Positions 7,428-14,580 of a DNA stretch of 40,940 bases are shown here, piece by piece. A program made the position numbers and the translations under genes. The notes under the pieces are model-generated. The model worked only from the letters and a program-made list of their open reading frames with translations. It was not told where the DNA came from and ran no database searches. How positions within the stretch are numbered: the stretch's first letter is position 1; the number at the start of each line of letters is the position of its first letter. Source of the DNA: Nanobdellota archaeon (GTDB lineage: Archaea > Nanobdellota > Nanobdellia > SCGC-AAA011-G17 > GW2011-AR17). The DNA lies in the NCBI GenBank assembly GCA_030018575.1, contig JASEIA010000002.1, forward strand, positions 1 through 40,940, read 5' to 3'.

Positions 7428-8180
7428 ATGGAATTCAGGATTAAGCAGTTCAAAAAGCCGAATATAAAGGAAGCAATAATGATTACAGGCTTCCCAGGCA
7501 TTGGAAATGTTGGAAAAATTGCAATAGACTTTCTTATAGATCATCTTAAGCCTGAAAAAATAATGGAACTCCAGTCAGACAGCTTTCCGCACTCTGTTTT
7601 TGTCACGGAGCAGGGGCTTTTGGAAATGCCTTCTGTGCGATTATATTACAAAAAGGTTAAAGCAAATGAATTCATATTTGTCTCAGGTGATGCGCAGCCT
7701 GTGACAGAAGAGGCGTGCTATGCATTCTGTAATAAATTATTGTCAATTGCAAAAGAGATGAAATGCAAAGAGATAATCACAATGGGGGGAATAGGATTAG
7801 GCAAGATACCAAAAAAGCCAAAGGTTTACATTGCAGGAAACAGCCGGAATTACATAAAAGGATTCCCGAACTGCAATATTAAAATCTACGGCGTTGTGGG
7901 GCCTATTGTGGGCGTTACAGGAGTATTGGCAGGCATGGCAAAGGAAAAAGCAATGCTCTCATCTGTCATTCTTGCACAGACATTTGCCCATCCTTTTTAT
8001 CTTGGCGTGAAGGGCGCAAAGGAGATTCTTGCTGTCCTGAACCAGAAGTACGGGTTCAAGCTTGACATAAAGAAGATTGCAGATGAAATCAACGGGTTTG
8101 AGGAAGAATCCTTTTTGTCTTCGCATGAAGAGCCTGGGCTTCCAAAGCCTGCGAAAGGGGGCATGACTTATTTCGGCTAG
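7428..8180 (+). CDS. PAC2-family proteasome assembly chaperone homologue (1)
   Basis: A 250-residue protein. The ATG at 7428 follows a TATA box (tctttataaac) by about 22 nt; the frame upstream is open but lies across that promoter. PAC2 features: M-I-T-G-F-P-G-I-G-N-V-G-K-I-A near 18-32, G-G-I-G-L-G-K near 122 and V-V-G-P-I-V-G-V-T-G-V-L-A-G near 156-169. Archaeal PAC2 homologues assist 20S proteasome assembly or dock to it through their C-terminus. This one ends M-T-Y-F-G, close to the tail of the second PAC2 protein in this window (ends N-Y-M-G). Convergent with endonuclease Q, the two stop codons sharing a CTAG. Confidence 0.85.
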   Translation: MEFRIKQFKKPNIKEAIMITGFPGIGNVGKIAIDFLIDHLKPEKIMELQSDSFPHSVFVTEQGLLEMPSVRLYYKKVKANEFIFVSGDAQPVTEEACYAFCNKLLSIAKEMKCKEIITMGGIGLGKIPKKPKVYIAGNSRNYIKGFPNCNIKIYGVVGPIVGVTGVLAGMAKEKAMLSSVILAQTFAHPFYLGVKGAKEILAVLNQKYGFKLDIKKIADEINGFEEESFLSSHEEPGLPKPAKGGMTYFG

Positions 8181-9517
8181 AAATCAGAAAGCCCCTTCTG
8201 TTTGTCTTTATTGTCTGATAAATCTTTTTTAGCTTTTGAAGCTTTAGCTGCCTTTTTTGCCTTCGGCGTTTTTTCTTTAGGTGCCTTTTCTCTCTTAGGC
8301 TTTTCTTCATCCGCATCAGGATTTGCAAAGCCCTCTATATTCCCATACACTCCGTCGTATCCCGGATTTATCTTCACTGTCCTCTCCCTCAAGTCAATTA
8401 TCAGCTTTGCAATCCTTTCATCGCATACCTGCTTTAATTCATCAAAAGAAACATTCATCAGCACATTCAATTCATTCCCGAACTTTTCAATCAAAGGATT
8501 ATATGCGTCCCACACAGCCCTTGTTGCAATTCCTTTTTGAAGCACAGTAGCGATTATCTCAGACAAAGGAATCAGATGGTATGTTTTGGGCGCATCTTTT
8601 CTTACAAACCCGTTTTTCCTGTCTGCCAGCTCCTCAACACGATGCAGTACCCCAATTGTCAAAGGGCTATTGCATACAGGGCAGATATTATTAAGCTTAA
8701 TTGCTTCAGCAGGCTCAAGCTGAACATTGCAGTTCCTGTGCCCGTCAACGTGATACTTCCCATAAGCAGGGTCTGCCTCAATCGTTGCTTTTATTCCTTC
8801 CCCCGTCCTTATTGCCTTTAGAAAGCTCTTGTAGTTCGGCTCTATGCCAAAAATAGTTGCTTCCCTTCCAAGGCGCCATGGCCAGTATGAATGCAAATCA
8901 GAAAAGCTTACAAGGTTGATTTTATCCAGCTTTGAAAGGCGCCAGTTCATCATAGGGTCCGATGATATGCCCGTCTCCAACGCGTGTATGTGTTTCACAT
9001 TATCGCCAAATGCTTCTTCCAAGGAGTCAAACCCGCCGTTAGAGCCGAACACTGCAAACCAGGGCGTCCAGCAATGTGCAGGCACAACTTCAATGTCTTC
9101 AGAAATATTCCGCATCATATCCACAATTTCCTTGCACGGAATCTTGAATATGGGCCTTCCGTCATAATCCACTCTTCCTCTTTTTTTCAAAGCTTCTGTG
9201 ATTTGCTCTGCCACTTTTATTGTCGGCGCGTAAAGCAAAATATGCACTCTCCTTCCCCTTCCGCCTTGCGAATAAATCAGTGAAATCTCTGTTTGTAAAA
9301 TAAAAGGAAATCCTGTTTTAGTGCGAAGAAAGCCGCTTCCATCTTCATTCAGTTCCTCTTTTATGTGCTCAATCCACTTCGGATGCGTAAAATCTCCTGT
9401 CCCAAGCAAAGTAATCCCCTTTACCTTCGCCCACTTTTCAAGCGCTGGAATAGTCAGCTCCTTTGAGCAGGCTCTTGAGTATTTGCCGTGGATATGCAAA
9501 TCAGCAATGAATTCCAT
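8177..9517 (-). CDS. endoQ: Endonuclease Q (PHP-domain DNA repair nuclease)
   Basis: A 446-residue protein. An N-terminal PHP domain carries D-L-H-I-H (H8, H10), T-G-D-F-T-H, an E in Q-T-E-I-S, P-A-H-C-W and F-S-D-L-H-S metal-ligand motifs. A zinc ribbon follows (H260, C263, C279-P-V-C282). The tail (about 405-439) is lysine/alanine-rich and ends Q-K-G-L-S-D-F at 440-446, a PCNA-interacting-peptide-like sequence. EndoQ in Thermococcales nicks DNA 5' of deaminated bases and abasic sites and is helped by PCNA. The domain order and length match COG1379/EndoQ. Neighbours are unrelated; its TATA region is shared with the divergent gene at 9571. Confidence 0.85.
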   Translation of the reverse strand: MEFIADLHIHGKYSRACSKELTIPALEKWAKVKGITLLGTGDFTHPKWIEHIKEELNEDGSGFLRTKTGFPFILQTEISLIYSQGGRGRRVHILLYAPTIKVAEQITEALKKRGRVDYDGRPIFKIPCKEIVDMMRNISEDIEVVPAHCWTPWFAVFGSNGGFDSLEEAFGDNVKHIHALETGISSDPMMNWRLSKLDKINLVSFSDLHSYWPWRLGREATIFGIEPNYKSFLKAIRTGEGIKATIEADPAYGKYHVDGHRNCNVQLEPAEAIKLNNICPVCNSPLTIGVLHRVEELADRKNGFVRKDAPKTYHLIPLSEIIATVLQKGIATRAVWDAYNPLIEKFGNELNVLMNVSFDELKQVCDERIAKLIIDLRERTVKINPGYDGVYGNIEGFANPDADEEKPKREKAPKEKTPKAKKAAKASKAKKDLSDNKDKQKGLSDF

Positions 9518-9536
9518 TGAGGATAATTAATTCCAT

Positions 9537-9552
9537 TATCTTTATATATGCT
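9537..9552. promoter_or_regulatory. Shared divergent TATA element
   Basis: The run atctttatatatgc reads as a TATA box on both strands. It lies 20-35 nt from the EndoQ start (9517, minus) and 20-30 nt from the ATG at 9571 (plus). That spacing favours 9571 over the in-frame ATG at 9556, which would lie too close. Confidence 0.5.
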
Positions 9553-9570
9553 TCTATGATTATCACCAAT

Positions 9571-10074
9571 ATGGCAATTAAGGGCAACAGGATACACGTT
9601 CCTCTGGAGATAATGGTTTCAGGCTGCAACGGAGAGCCTTTTGCCAGATTTGGTTTTGGCTGTACAAGAGCCAGCGCCGCTATTTTAAATGAGCAGAGGC
9701 AGGCGCTTGTGAAGATTGATTCTGATGATAACTATTCAGTATGGTGCGGCGGGAAAACCTCTGTCTTTCCAAACGACAATGAAGGCACTAATTATTTTCT
9801 TGCAAAAAGAAAGCGTCCGAAGGCCGGAAGGCTGTATTTTGCCACTGATTATGAAGAGGATTCTTCAAAGTTTCAGGAGAATTTGAAGAATATAGAAAAT
9901 TATGTAATCCTCATAAACAAGGACACTTACGTGTTCTGGAAGCCAATAGCATTCCCGACAGAGAAAACATTGTTTGAAATCAGCCATTGCAGGACATGGC
10001 AGTTCAATAACTGGAAGTTCTTTTATGAAGTGAAGAAAAGGAAAACAAAGAAGCAAAAGGCAAATAATCCGTAA
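9571..10074 (+). CDS. Hypothetical protein
   Basis: About 167 residues from the ATG at 9571 (9556 is an in-frame alternative). No family is recognised. Visible features are a mixed alpha/beta composition, cysteines in V-S-G-C-N-G, F-G-C-T-R and V-W-C-G-G, an aromatic-rich second half (Y-V-F-W-K-P, T-W-Q-F-N-N-W-K-F-F-Y) and a basic tail. No membrane segment or signal peptide is seen. Its 3' end (K-A-N-N-P-stop) lies in the first copy of the 32-bp direct repeat. The second copy, 351 nt downstream, duplicates this gene end, so something inserted immediately behind it. Confidence 0.6.
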   Translation: MAIKGNRIHVPLEIMVSGCNGEPFARFGFGCTRASAAILNEQRQALVKIDSDDNYSVWCGGKTSVFPNDNEGTNYFLAKRKRPKAGRLYFATDYEEDSSKFQENLKNIENYVILINKDTYVFWKPIAFPTEKTLFEISHCRTWQFNNWKFFYEVKKRKTKKQKANNP

Positions 10075-10086
10075 AAGAAAAGCCCG
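10055..10086 (+). repeat. 32-bp direct repeat, copy 1
   Basis: This 32-nt stretch beginning aaaaggcaaataatcc is identical to 10406-10437. It spans the last codons and stop of the gene at 9571-10074. The two copies bracket the ribbon-helix-helix gene and its promoter. Confidence 0.9.
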
Positions 10087-10095
10087 AAGAAATAG

Positions 10096-10362
10096 TTATT
10101 TGAATCCTTTTTCTTTCTTTAGCTGTTCAAAAGCCTCTTCTCTTATCCTTTCGTACTCTTCTTCTGTTGTCTTCTTTTTCTTAAAGATGCCTTTAAACGG
10201 CGCTATTTCTGCAATGGCTTTCCTGTATCTTGCCTCTTCCACCTTGTCCCTTAGCGCAGCCTTTATGAACTCAGTCCTGCTGTAAAAACCGGATTTTGCC
10301 ACTGCGTCTATTTCTTTCAATGCCTCATGCTCTATCTTGAATGTAACCATCAGCGTAGCCAT
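10096..10362 (-). CDS. Ribbon-helix-helix (CopG-like) DNA-binding protein
   Basis: An 88-residue protein. Residues about 3-42 form a ribbon-helix-helix: a short strand L-M-V-T-F-K-I, helix A-L-K-E-I-D-A-V-A, turn K-S-G-F-Y-S-R-T and helix E-F-I-K-A-A-L-R-D-K-V. The rest is a charged helical tail (K-K-K-K-T-T-E-E-E-Y), which in RHH antitoxins often binds the partner. No toxin gene is adjacent, so it is either a lone regulator or an orphan antitoxin. Upstream tandem TGTATATA motifs overlap its promoter and suggest autoregulation. The whole gene lies between perfect 32-bp direct repeats. Confidence 0.8.
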   Translation of the reverse strand: MATLMVTFKIEHEALKEIDAVAKSGFYSRTEFIKAALRDKVEEARYRKAIAEIAPFKGIFKKKKTTEEEYERIREEAFEQLKKEKGFK

Positions 10363-10400
10363 ATATAAAATGTATATACGCTGTATATATAAGCTTTCGC
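10363..10400 (-). promoter_or_regulatory. AT-rich promoter/operator of the RHH gene
   Basis: Two direct copies of tgtatata at 10371-10378 and 10382-10389, 11 bp apart (one helical turn), lie immediately upstream of the RHH start. A TATA-like atataaaa (10363-10370) adjoins the start. Closely spaced short repeats over the promoter are typical RHH operators. Binding is inferred, not shown. Confidence 0.5.
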
Positions 10401-10405
10401 AAGAA

Positions 10406-10437
10406 AAAAGGCAAATAATCCGTAAAAGAAAAGCCCG
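10406..10437 (+). repeat. 32-bp direct repeat, copy 2
   Basis: Identical to 10055-10086, exactly 351 nt downstream. Here it is not part of a gene. It is a detached duplicate of the 3' end of the gene ending at 10074. Confidence 0.9.
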
Positions 10438-10579
10438 CCGTCCGGCATTAATTAAGGCAATCTGTTATTTGGGCATTAAGAGAAGTAATAAATCCGCTGC
10501 AGTATTATACTTTTCACTATACTATCAAGTGATATTTTTACCTTTCGAGGAAGCTTTTCACATACCTAAAACCAGGTTC

Positions 10580-10705
10580 TCTTCAAACTTCGGCATATCC
10601 TACTTTTGGCGGTTCTTGCGCTTGGTGCTATTCCACGGGGCATTTACGCCCAAACCGCAAAAATCGTCTAAGAAAGGTGTCATCTGCCGATGTTTGAACA
10701 ATATC
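10580..10705 (+). mobile_element. 126-bp MITE-like repeat, copy 1
   Basis: This block matches 34849-34974 at 125 of 126 positions (only ccacggggc against ccacgaggc) in the same orientation, about 24 kb apart. It has imperfect terminal inverted repeats: ttcaaacttcggcatat at 10582-10598 against the complement of 10682-10698 (15 of 17). No transposase frame and no clear target duplication are seen. It could be a miniature transposable element or a dispersed structured RNA or REP-like repeat. Confidence 0.65.
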
Positions 10706-10760
10706 CTGAAACCATCGATTTTATAAATAAACAGCAATTTACTATTAAGTAATATTTTTA

Positions 10761-13700
10761 ATGTATGGGAGTATTATGGGCGGGTATGACATTACGGAAA
10801 AGGAAATAAGAAGTATAGCAGATTCTTTTGAAATAGTTGAGAGGGGAAGAAAGTATTTTATGAACGGGAATGTCGGCGCCATAAGCTTCTCTGAAGGGGC
10901 AATAACAGCAAAGGTAAAGGGGCATTACGGCACTTACGATGTGGAGATTGAAATAGAAGGAAACAGGGTAACAGAGTATTCCTGCGACTGCCCTTACTAC
11001 GGAGACGGGTGCAAGCATGTAGTGGCTGTTTTATATAAGTTCCTTAGCGTGAAAGACAGGCTGGTTAAAGAACAGAAGCATGATATGCCTGAGAAAGACG
11101 CCTTGCAGTGGCTGAAAGATATTCCGGTAAATGAAGTAAAGGAAACTACTTCTATGGATAATATGGCGCGTGCATTGGAGCTTGTGGATGCAAAAGCAGT
11201 GCATTTGAAATCTATCGACAGGCGCGCTGTGCTCGCGTGTGTCCATGACAGCGGGGAGCGCAATGTGGCTGTCGAGCCTTCTGATGGCTATTGGGGCAAC
11301 AAGCTATTTGAGGCAAGATGCGACTGCGGCAGGGGGTATTATTCTGAAAAATGCGGGCACATAGTAGCTGTGATTCTTGCGGCGCTTAAGCAGGCAGGCA
11401 GGGAAGAGGAAGTTTTAAAGTATGAGAAAAATCTGCGGAATTCGCTTAAAAGGCAAAGCCTCCGCTCTCTTGCAGGGTATCTTGACAACTTTGGGCAGGA
11501 AGAGGCGGCAGCGGATAAGATGTATTTATTCTATGTCAAAGCCGCAAAAATATATGGGAGCATCGTGCTTTCCGTGGAAAAAGCGCAGAAGCTCAAGTCA
11601 GGCTGCTGGGGAAAGCCCTGCGTTGCAGCGGCCAAAGCCATCTTAGAAAATTCAAAGGACTTTTCTGAAAAAGAAAACAGCGTTTTTACATTATTCATGC
11701 ATTCAATGAGGGATGAGAAATATTCCTACTGCAGAAGCAATGAGAAAATGGTAAAGCAGAAATTTGACGGAGCGCTTGACTCAGAGCTTTTCAGCAGGCT
11801 CAGGGAGCTGCACAATGAAAGCCCCGGCTCAGTTGTTGGCTGCGCTTTTCCGCAGGACAAGGCGCGCATTGAAATTGCGCTTGCAAAAGAAACTGAAACA
11901 AAAAAGGATTATATTTTCATGCTGTCAGCGGCTATTGGAGATAAGACATTCCCGCTAATGCGCGGAAAATATGAAATTATGGGGCAAAATCCGCATTGGC
12001 TGTGCATTTTTAACGAAGAAAACAATGCGCACATGTTTTTGGAGCTGGACTGCAGGCAGCCAGAAGCTGTAAAGGCGCTGCTGGCGCACAGTGGAGCAAC
12101 CATAAGCAGAGGCAATGTTAAGGAGTTTGCAGCCAAATACATGCAAAAGCTTTCATGGATAGGAAATATTGCCCTTCCTGAAGATATAGGCGCTGAAGAA
12201 ATATGCATTGAGCCTAAGCCGCGCATTTTTATAACAGAGCAAGGCGGGGCTCCTGCCATTGAGCTTAGATTTTTATATGGGGCAGAAGAAGCGGCTTATG
12301 GAAGAGGGGGAGACCTAATTGCATCCAATGGAAACAAGCTGTGCCGCATTAAAAGAAATTTAGATAAAGAAAAAGAATGGCACGGCATCCTGCTTGAAAC
12401 AGGGGATATGGCTGCGCATGGCAAAGTGATGCTTGTTTCTGATTTGCAGTCATGGCTTGCTGACAATGGCTCGTCTCTTGCAGCAAAGGGATTTGAGGTT
12501 TACGGCGCAGACAGGCTGTTCAAGCGCAAGGTAAGGTTTGATAAGGCGGCGCTGAATATAGAAGTGTCAAGCGGAATAGACTGGTTTGACCTGAAAGGCG
12601 AGGCAAGGTTTGGGGAAGAAAAACTGCCGCTTGGAAGCGTGATGCAGGCCATAGCCAATAATGAACGGTTTGTCAAGCTGAGCGACGGCACAGAAGGCAT
12701 AATACCCAAAAAATGGATTGACAGCCTGTCTTATGCAACCGCCATGATGCAGTGCGATGAAAAAGAGAACAATGTGCGCGCGGCAAAAAGCCAGATTGCG
12801 CTTGTTGAAACGCTTCTTGGGATAGCGGATAAAAAATCCATGGACGAAGGGTTCAGCAAGTTCAAGAAAAAATTTGAAAACTTCAGGGAGATAAAGAAAG
12901 CGCCCCTGCCTGCCGAATTCAATGGCGAGCTGCGCGAATACCAGAAAGCAGGCTATGATTGGATGCATTTCTTGAAGGAATTCTCATTCGGCGGGTGCCT
13001 GGCTGACGATATGGGGCTTGGAAAAACTGCCCAAGTATTGTGCATGCTTCTGCATGAAAAGGAGCAGGGCAATAAGGAGCCTTCATTGATAGTTGTCCCC
13101 ACTTCGCTTGTATTCAACTGGGTTAATGAAGTTAATAAGTTTGCGCCTTCGCTTGAAGTTTATGTGCATCACGGCCATGAAAGGATAAAAATCATCAAGA
13201 AAATAATGGAAAAAAAAGCTGATTTGATTATAACAACATACGGCGTGCTGCGCAATGACGCTGAAATATTCGAAAAGGCGCATTTTCATTACATAGTGCT
13301 TGACGAGTCGCAGAGCATAAAGAACCCCCTGTCAAAAAACTCAAAAAGCGTTTTCGGGCTTAAATCAGGGCACAGGCTTGTGCTTACAGGAACCCCTATT
13401 GAAAACAACACAATGGAGCTGTGGTCACAGTTTGCATTCCTTAACCCGGGGCTTCTTGGAAATATGGGGCATTTCAAAAGAGCATTCGCAAGCAGGATTG
13501 AGAGCGGCAAGGACAATGCAAAAGCAAATGCCCTAAGAGGCATGCTAAACCCGTTCCTGCTGTGCAGGAAAAAAGAAAATGTTGCAAGCGAGCTGCCTGA
13601 AAAGCAGATTACCATGCTTTACTGCGAAATGGAGCCAAAGCAGAGAGAGTTTTATGACTATTGGCGGGAAAGGCTCAGGGATGAAATAAAAGAGACCATA

Positions 13701-14318
13701 AGAACGCAGGGATTCATGCAGTCAAGGATGAAGATACTCGCAGGGCTCACAAAGCTGAGGCAGATATGCAACCACCCGCTTCTTGTTGATGAGAGCTTTG
13801 CAGGAGAGTCAGGAAAGCTCAATCTGCTTATTGAGAATATAACTTCTGTCATAAGCAAAGGGCATAAGTGCCTTATTTTCTCATCATTTGTCAAAACATT
13901 GCACATATTCAGGGAATATTTCACCATGAACAATATCAGCTTTTCTTATCTTGACGGCTCCACCACAAACAGGAAAAATGTAGTAGAAACGTTCCAGAAT
14001 GACAATTCAATAAAGGTGTTTCTTATAAGCCTTAAGGCAGGCGGGCTTGGGCTTAACCTCACTGCGGCTGATTATGTGTTTGTTGTTGACCCCTGGTGGA
14101 ACCCTGCTGCTGAGATGCAGGCAATTGACAGGGCGCACAGGATAGGCCAGGACAAGAAGGTTTTTGTGTATAAGGCAATCACAAAAGACAGCGTTGAAGA
14201 AAAAATTCTTGAGATGCAGCATCAAAAGCTTGATTTGGTGAAAAACATAATAAAAGTGGAAGACGGCATTTTCAAGGCATTGGACCGGGGGGATATACTT
14301 GCATTGTTCGGGCAGTGA
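10761..14318 (+). CDS. SWIM-SNF2 family helicase
   Basis: A 1185-residue protein. Two SWIM zinc fingers lie at the N-terminus: C75-x-C77-x6-C84-x-H86 and C187-x-C189-x8-C198-x-H200. A long middle region follows, then a complete SNF2 ATPase: D-D-M-G-L-G-K-T near 750 (Walker A), V-V-P-T-S-L near 775, L-D-E-S-Q near 848 (DEAQ-type box), L-T-G-T-P-I-E-N-N, then I-S-L-K-A-G-G-L-G-L-N and Q-A-I-D-R-A-H-R-I-G-Q in the C-terminal lobe. SNF2 enzymes are ATP-driven DNA translocases that remodel protein-DNA complexes. Bacterial SWIM-SNF2 proteins have no fixed role. Its TATA box lies just downstream of the MITE-like copy. The ATG at 10776 is an alternative start. Confidence 0.9.
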   Translation: MYGSIMGGYDITEKEIRSIADSFEIVERGRKYFMNGNVGAISFSEGAITAKVKGHYGTYDVEIEIEGNRVTEYSCDCPYYGDGCKHVVAVLYKFLSVKDRLVKEQKHDMPEKDALQWLKDIPVNEVKETTSMDNMARALELVDAKAVHLKSIDRRAVLACVHDSGERNVAVEPSDGYWGNKLFEARCDCGRGYYSEKCGHIVAVILAALKQAGREEEVLKYEKNLRNSLKRQSLRSLAGYLDNFGQEEAAADKMYLFYVKAAKIYGSIVLSVEKAQKLKSGCWGKPCVAAAKAILENSKDFSEKENSVFTLFMHSMRDEKYSYCRSNEKMVKQKFDGALDSELFSRLRELHNESPGSVVGCAFPQDKARIEIALAKETETKKDYIFMLSAAIGDKTFPLMRGKYEIMGQNPHWLCIFNEENNAHMFLELDCRQPEAVKALLAHSGATISRGNVKEFAAKYMQKLSWIGNIALPEDIGAEEICIEPKPRIFITEQGGAPAIELRFLYGAEEAAYGRGGDLIASNGNKLCRIKRNLDKEKEWHGILLETGDMAAHGKVMLVSDLQSWLADNGSSLAAKGFEVYGADRLFKRKVRFDKAALNIEVSSGIDWFDLKGEARFGEEKLPLGSVMQAIANNERFVKLSDGTEGIIPKKWIDSLSYATAMMQCDEKENNVRAAKSQIALVETLLGIADKKSMDEGFSKFKKKFENFREIKKAPLPAEFNGELREYQKAGYDWMHFLKEFSFGGCLADDMGLGKTAQVLCMLLHEKEQGNKEPSLIVVPTSLVFNWVNEVNKFAPSLEVYVHHGHERIKIIKKIMEKKADLIITTYGVLRNDAEIFEKAHFHYIVLDESQSIKNPLSKNSKSVFGLKSGHRLVLTGTPIENNTMELWSQFAFLNPGLLGNMGHFKRAFASRIESGKDNAKANALRGMLNPFLLCRKKENVASELPEKQITMLYCEMEPKQREFYDYWRERLRDEIKETIRTQGFMQSRMKILAGLTKLRQICNHPLLVDESFAGESGKLNLLIENITSVISKGHKCLIFSSFVKTLHIFREYFTMNNISFSYLDGSTTNRKNVVETFQNDNSIKVFLISLKAGGLGLNLTAADYVFVVDPWWNPAAEMQAIDRAHRIGQDKKVFVYKAITKDSVEEKILEMQHQKLDLVKNIIKVEDGIFKALDRGDILALFGQ

Positions 14319-14325
14319 CGGGAAG

Positions 14326-14525
14326 ATGGAATACGCAGGAAAAGAGATTGCATTGGTCATTCTTGAAACAGCGAAGGAGTTTGACGGCAAGATAGGCATA
14401 TGAAAGATGGCTTTGCTGCTTAAAGGCTCTGAGTCAAAGCTTGTAAAGAATATTGAAGCTGGATTTAAGTCCGCTATTTTCTGGCGCCCGGCTGATGCTG
14501 TTGAGAATTTTATAAAGCAGAACCC
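14326..14525 (+). pseudogene. Decayed fragment, helicase-like winged-helix segment
   Basis: From the ATG at 14326 the frame reads I-A-L-V-I-L-E-T-A-K-E-F-D-G-K-I-G-I, then TGA (14401), then K-M-A-L-L-L-K-G-S-E-S-K-L-V. Read through the stop, this resembles the short segment with G-K-x-x-x-x-x-L-L-x-G-S-x-S-K found near the C-terminus of some RecQ-type helicases. With no N-terminal part and an in-frame stop it looks like a remnant. It starts 8 nt after the SNF2 stop. The family hint is weak; two tiny separate genes are possible but less likely. Confidence 0.35.
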
Positions 14526-14580
14526 TGCTTTTTATTGCATCTGCAGCATCTGTGTTTGCATTATCCATAATTGCCGCCTT

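Larger units (their letters stand above)
10363..10760. other. 398-nt gene-free region: operator, repeats, MITE-like element, promoter
   Basis: In order this stretch holds the RHH operator, the second 32-bp repeat (10406-10437), an unremarkable AT-rich stretch, the 126-bp MITE-like element (10580-10705) and a TATA box ttttataaataa (10719-10730) for the SNF2 gene. Two 20-nt near-copies, actatcaagtgatattttta (10521) and actattaagtaatattttta (10741), flank the element. A long open frame crosses the region but is not conserved as protein between the two element copies. Confidence 0.6.

Noticed and set aside
10337..10726. 129-codon plus-strand frame across the RHH promoter and the MITE-like element
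   Set aside because: It covers an operator, a repeat and an element. The only base difference between element copies is non-synonymous, and the two copies enter different flanking peptides. No protein-like features.
10521..10760. 20-nt near-repeats flanking the MITE-like copy as a target-site duplication
   Set aside because: AT-rich, 18/20, and set 35-60 nt away from the element edges; not seen around copy 2.
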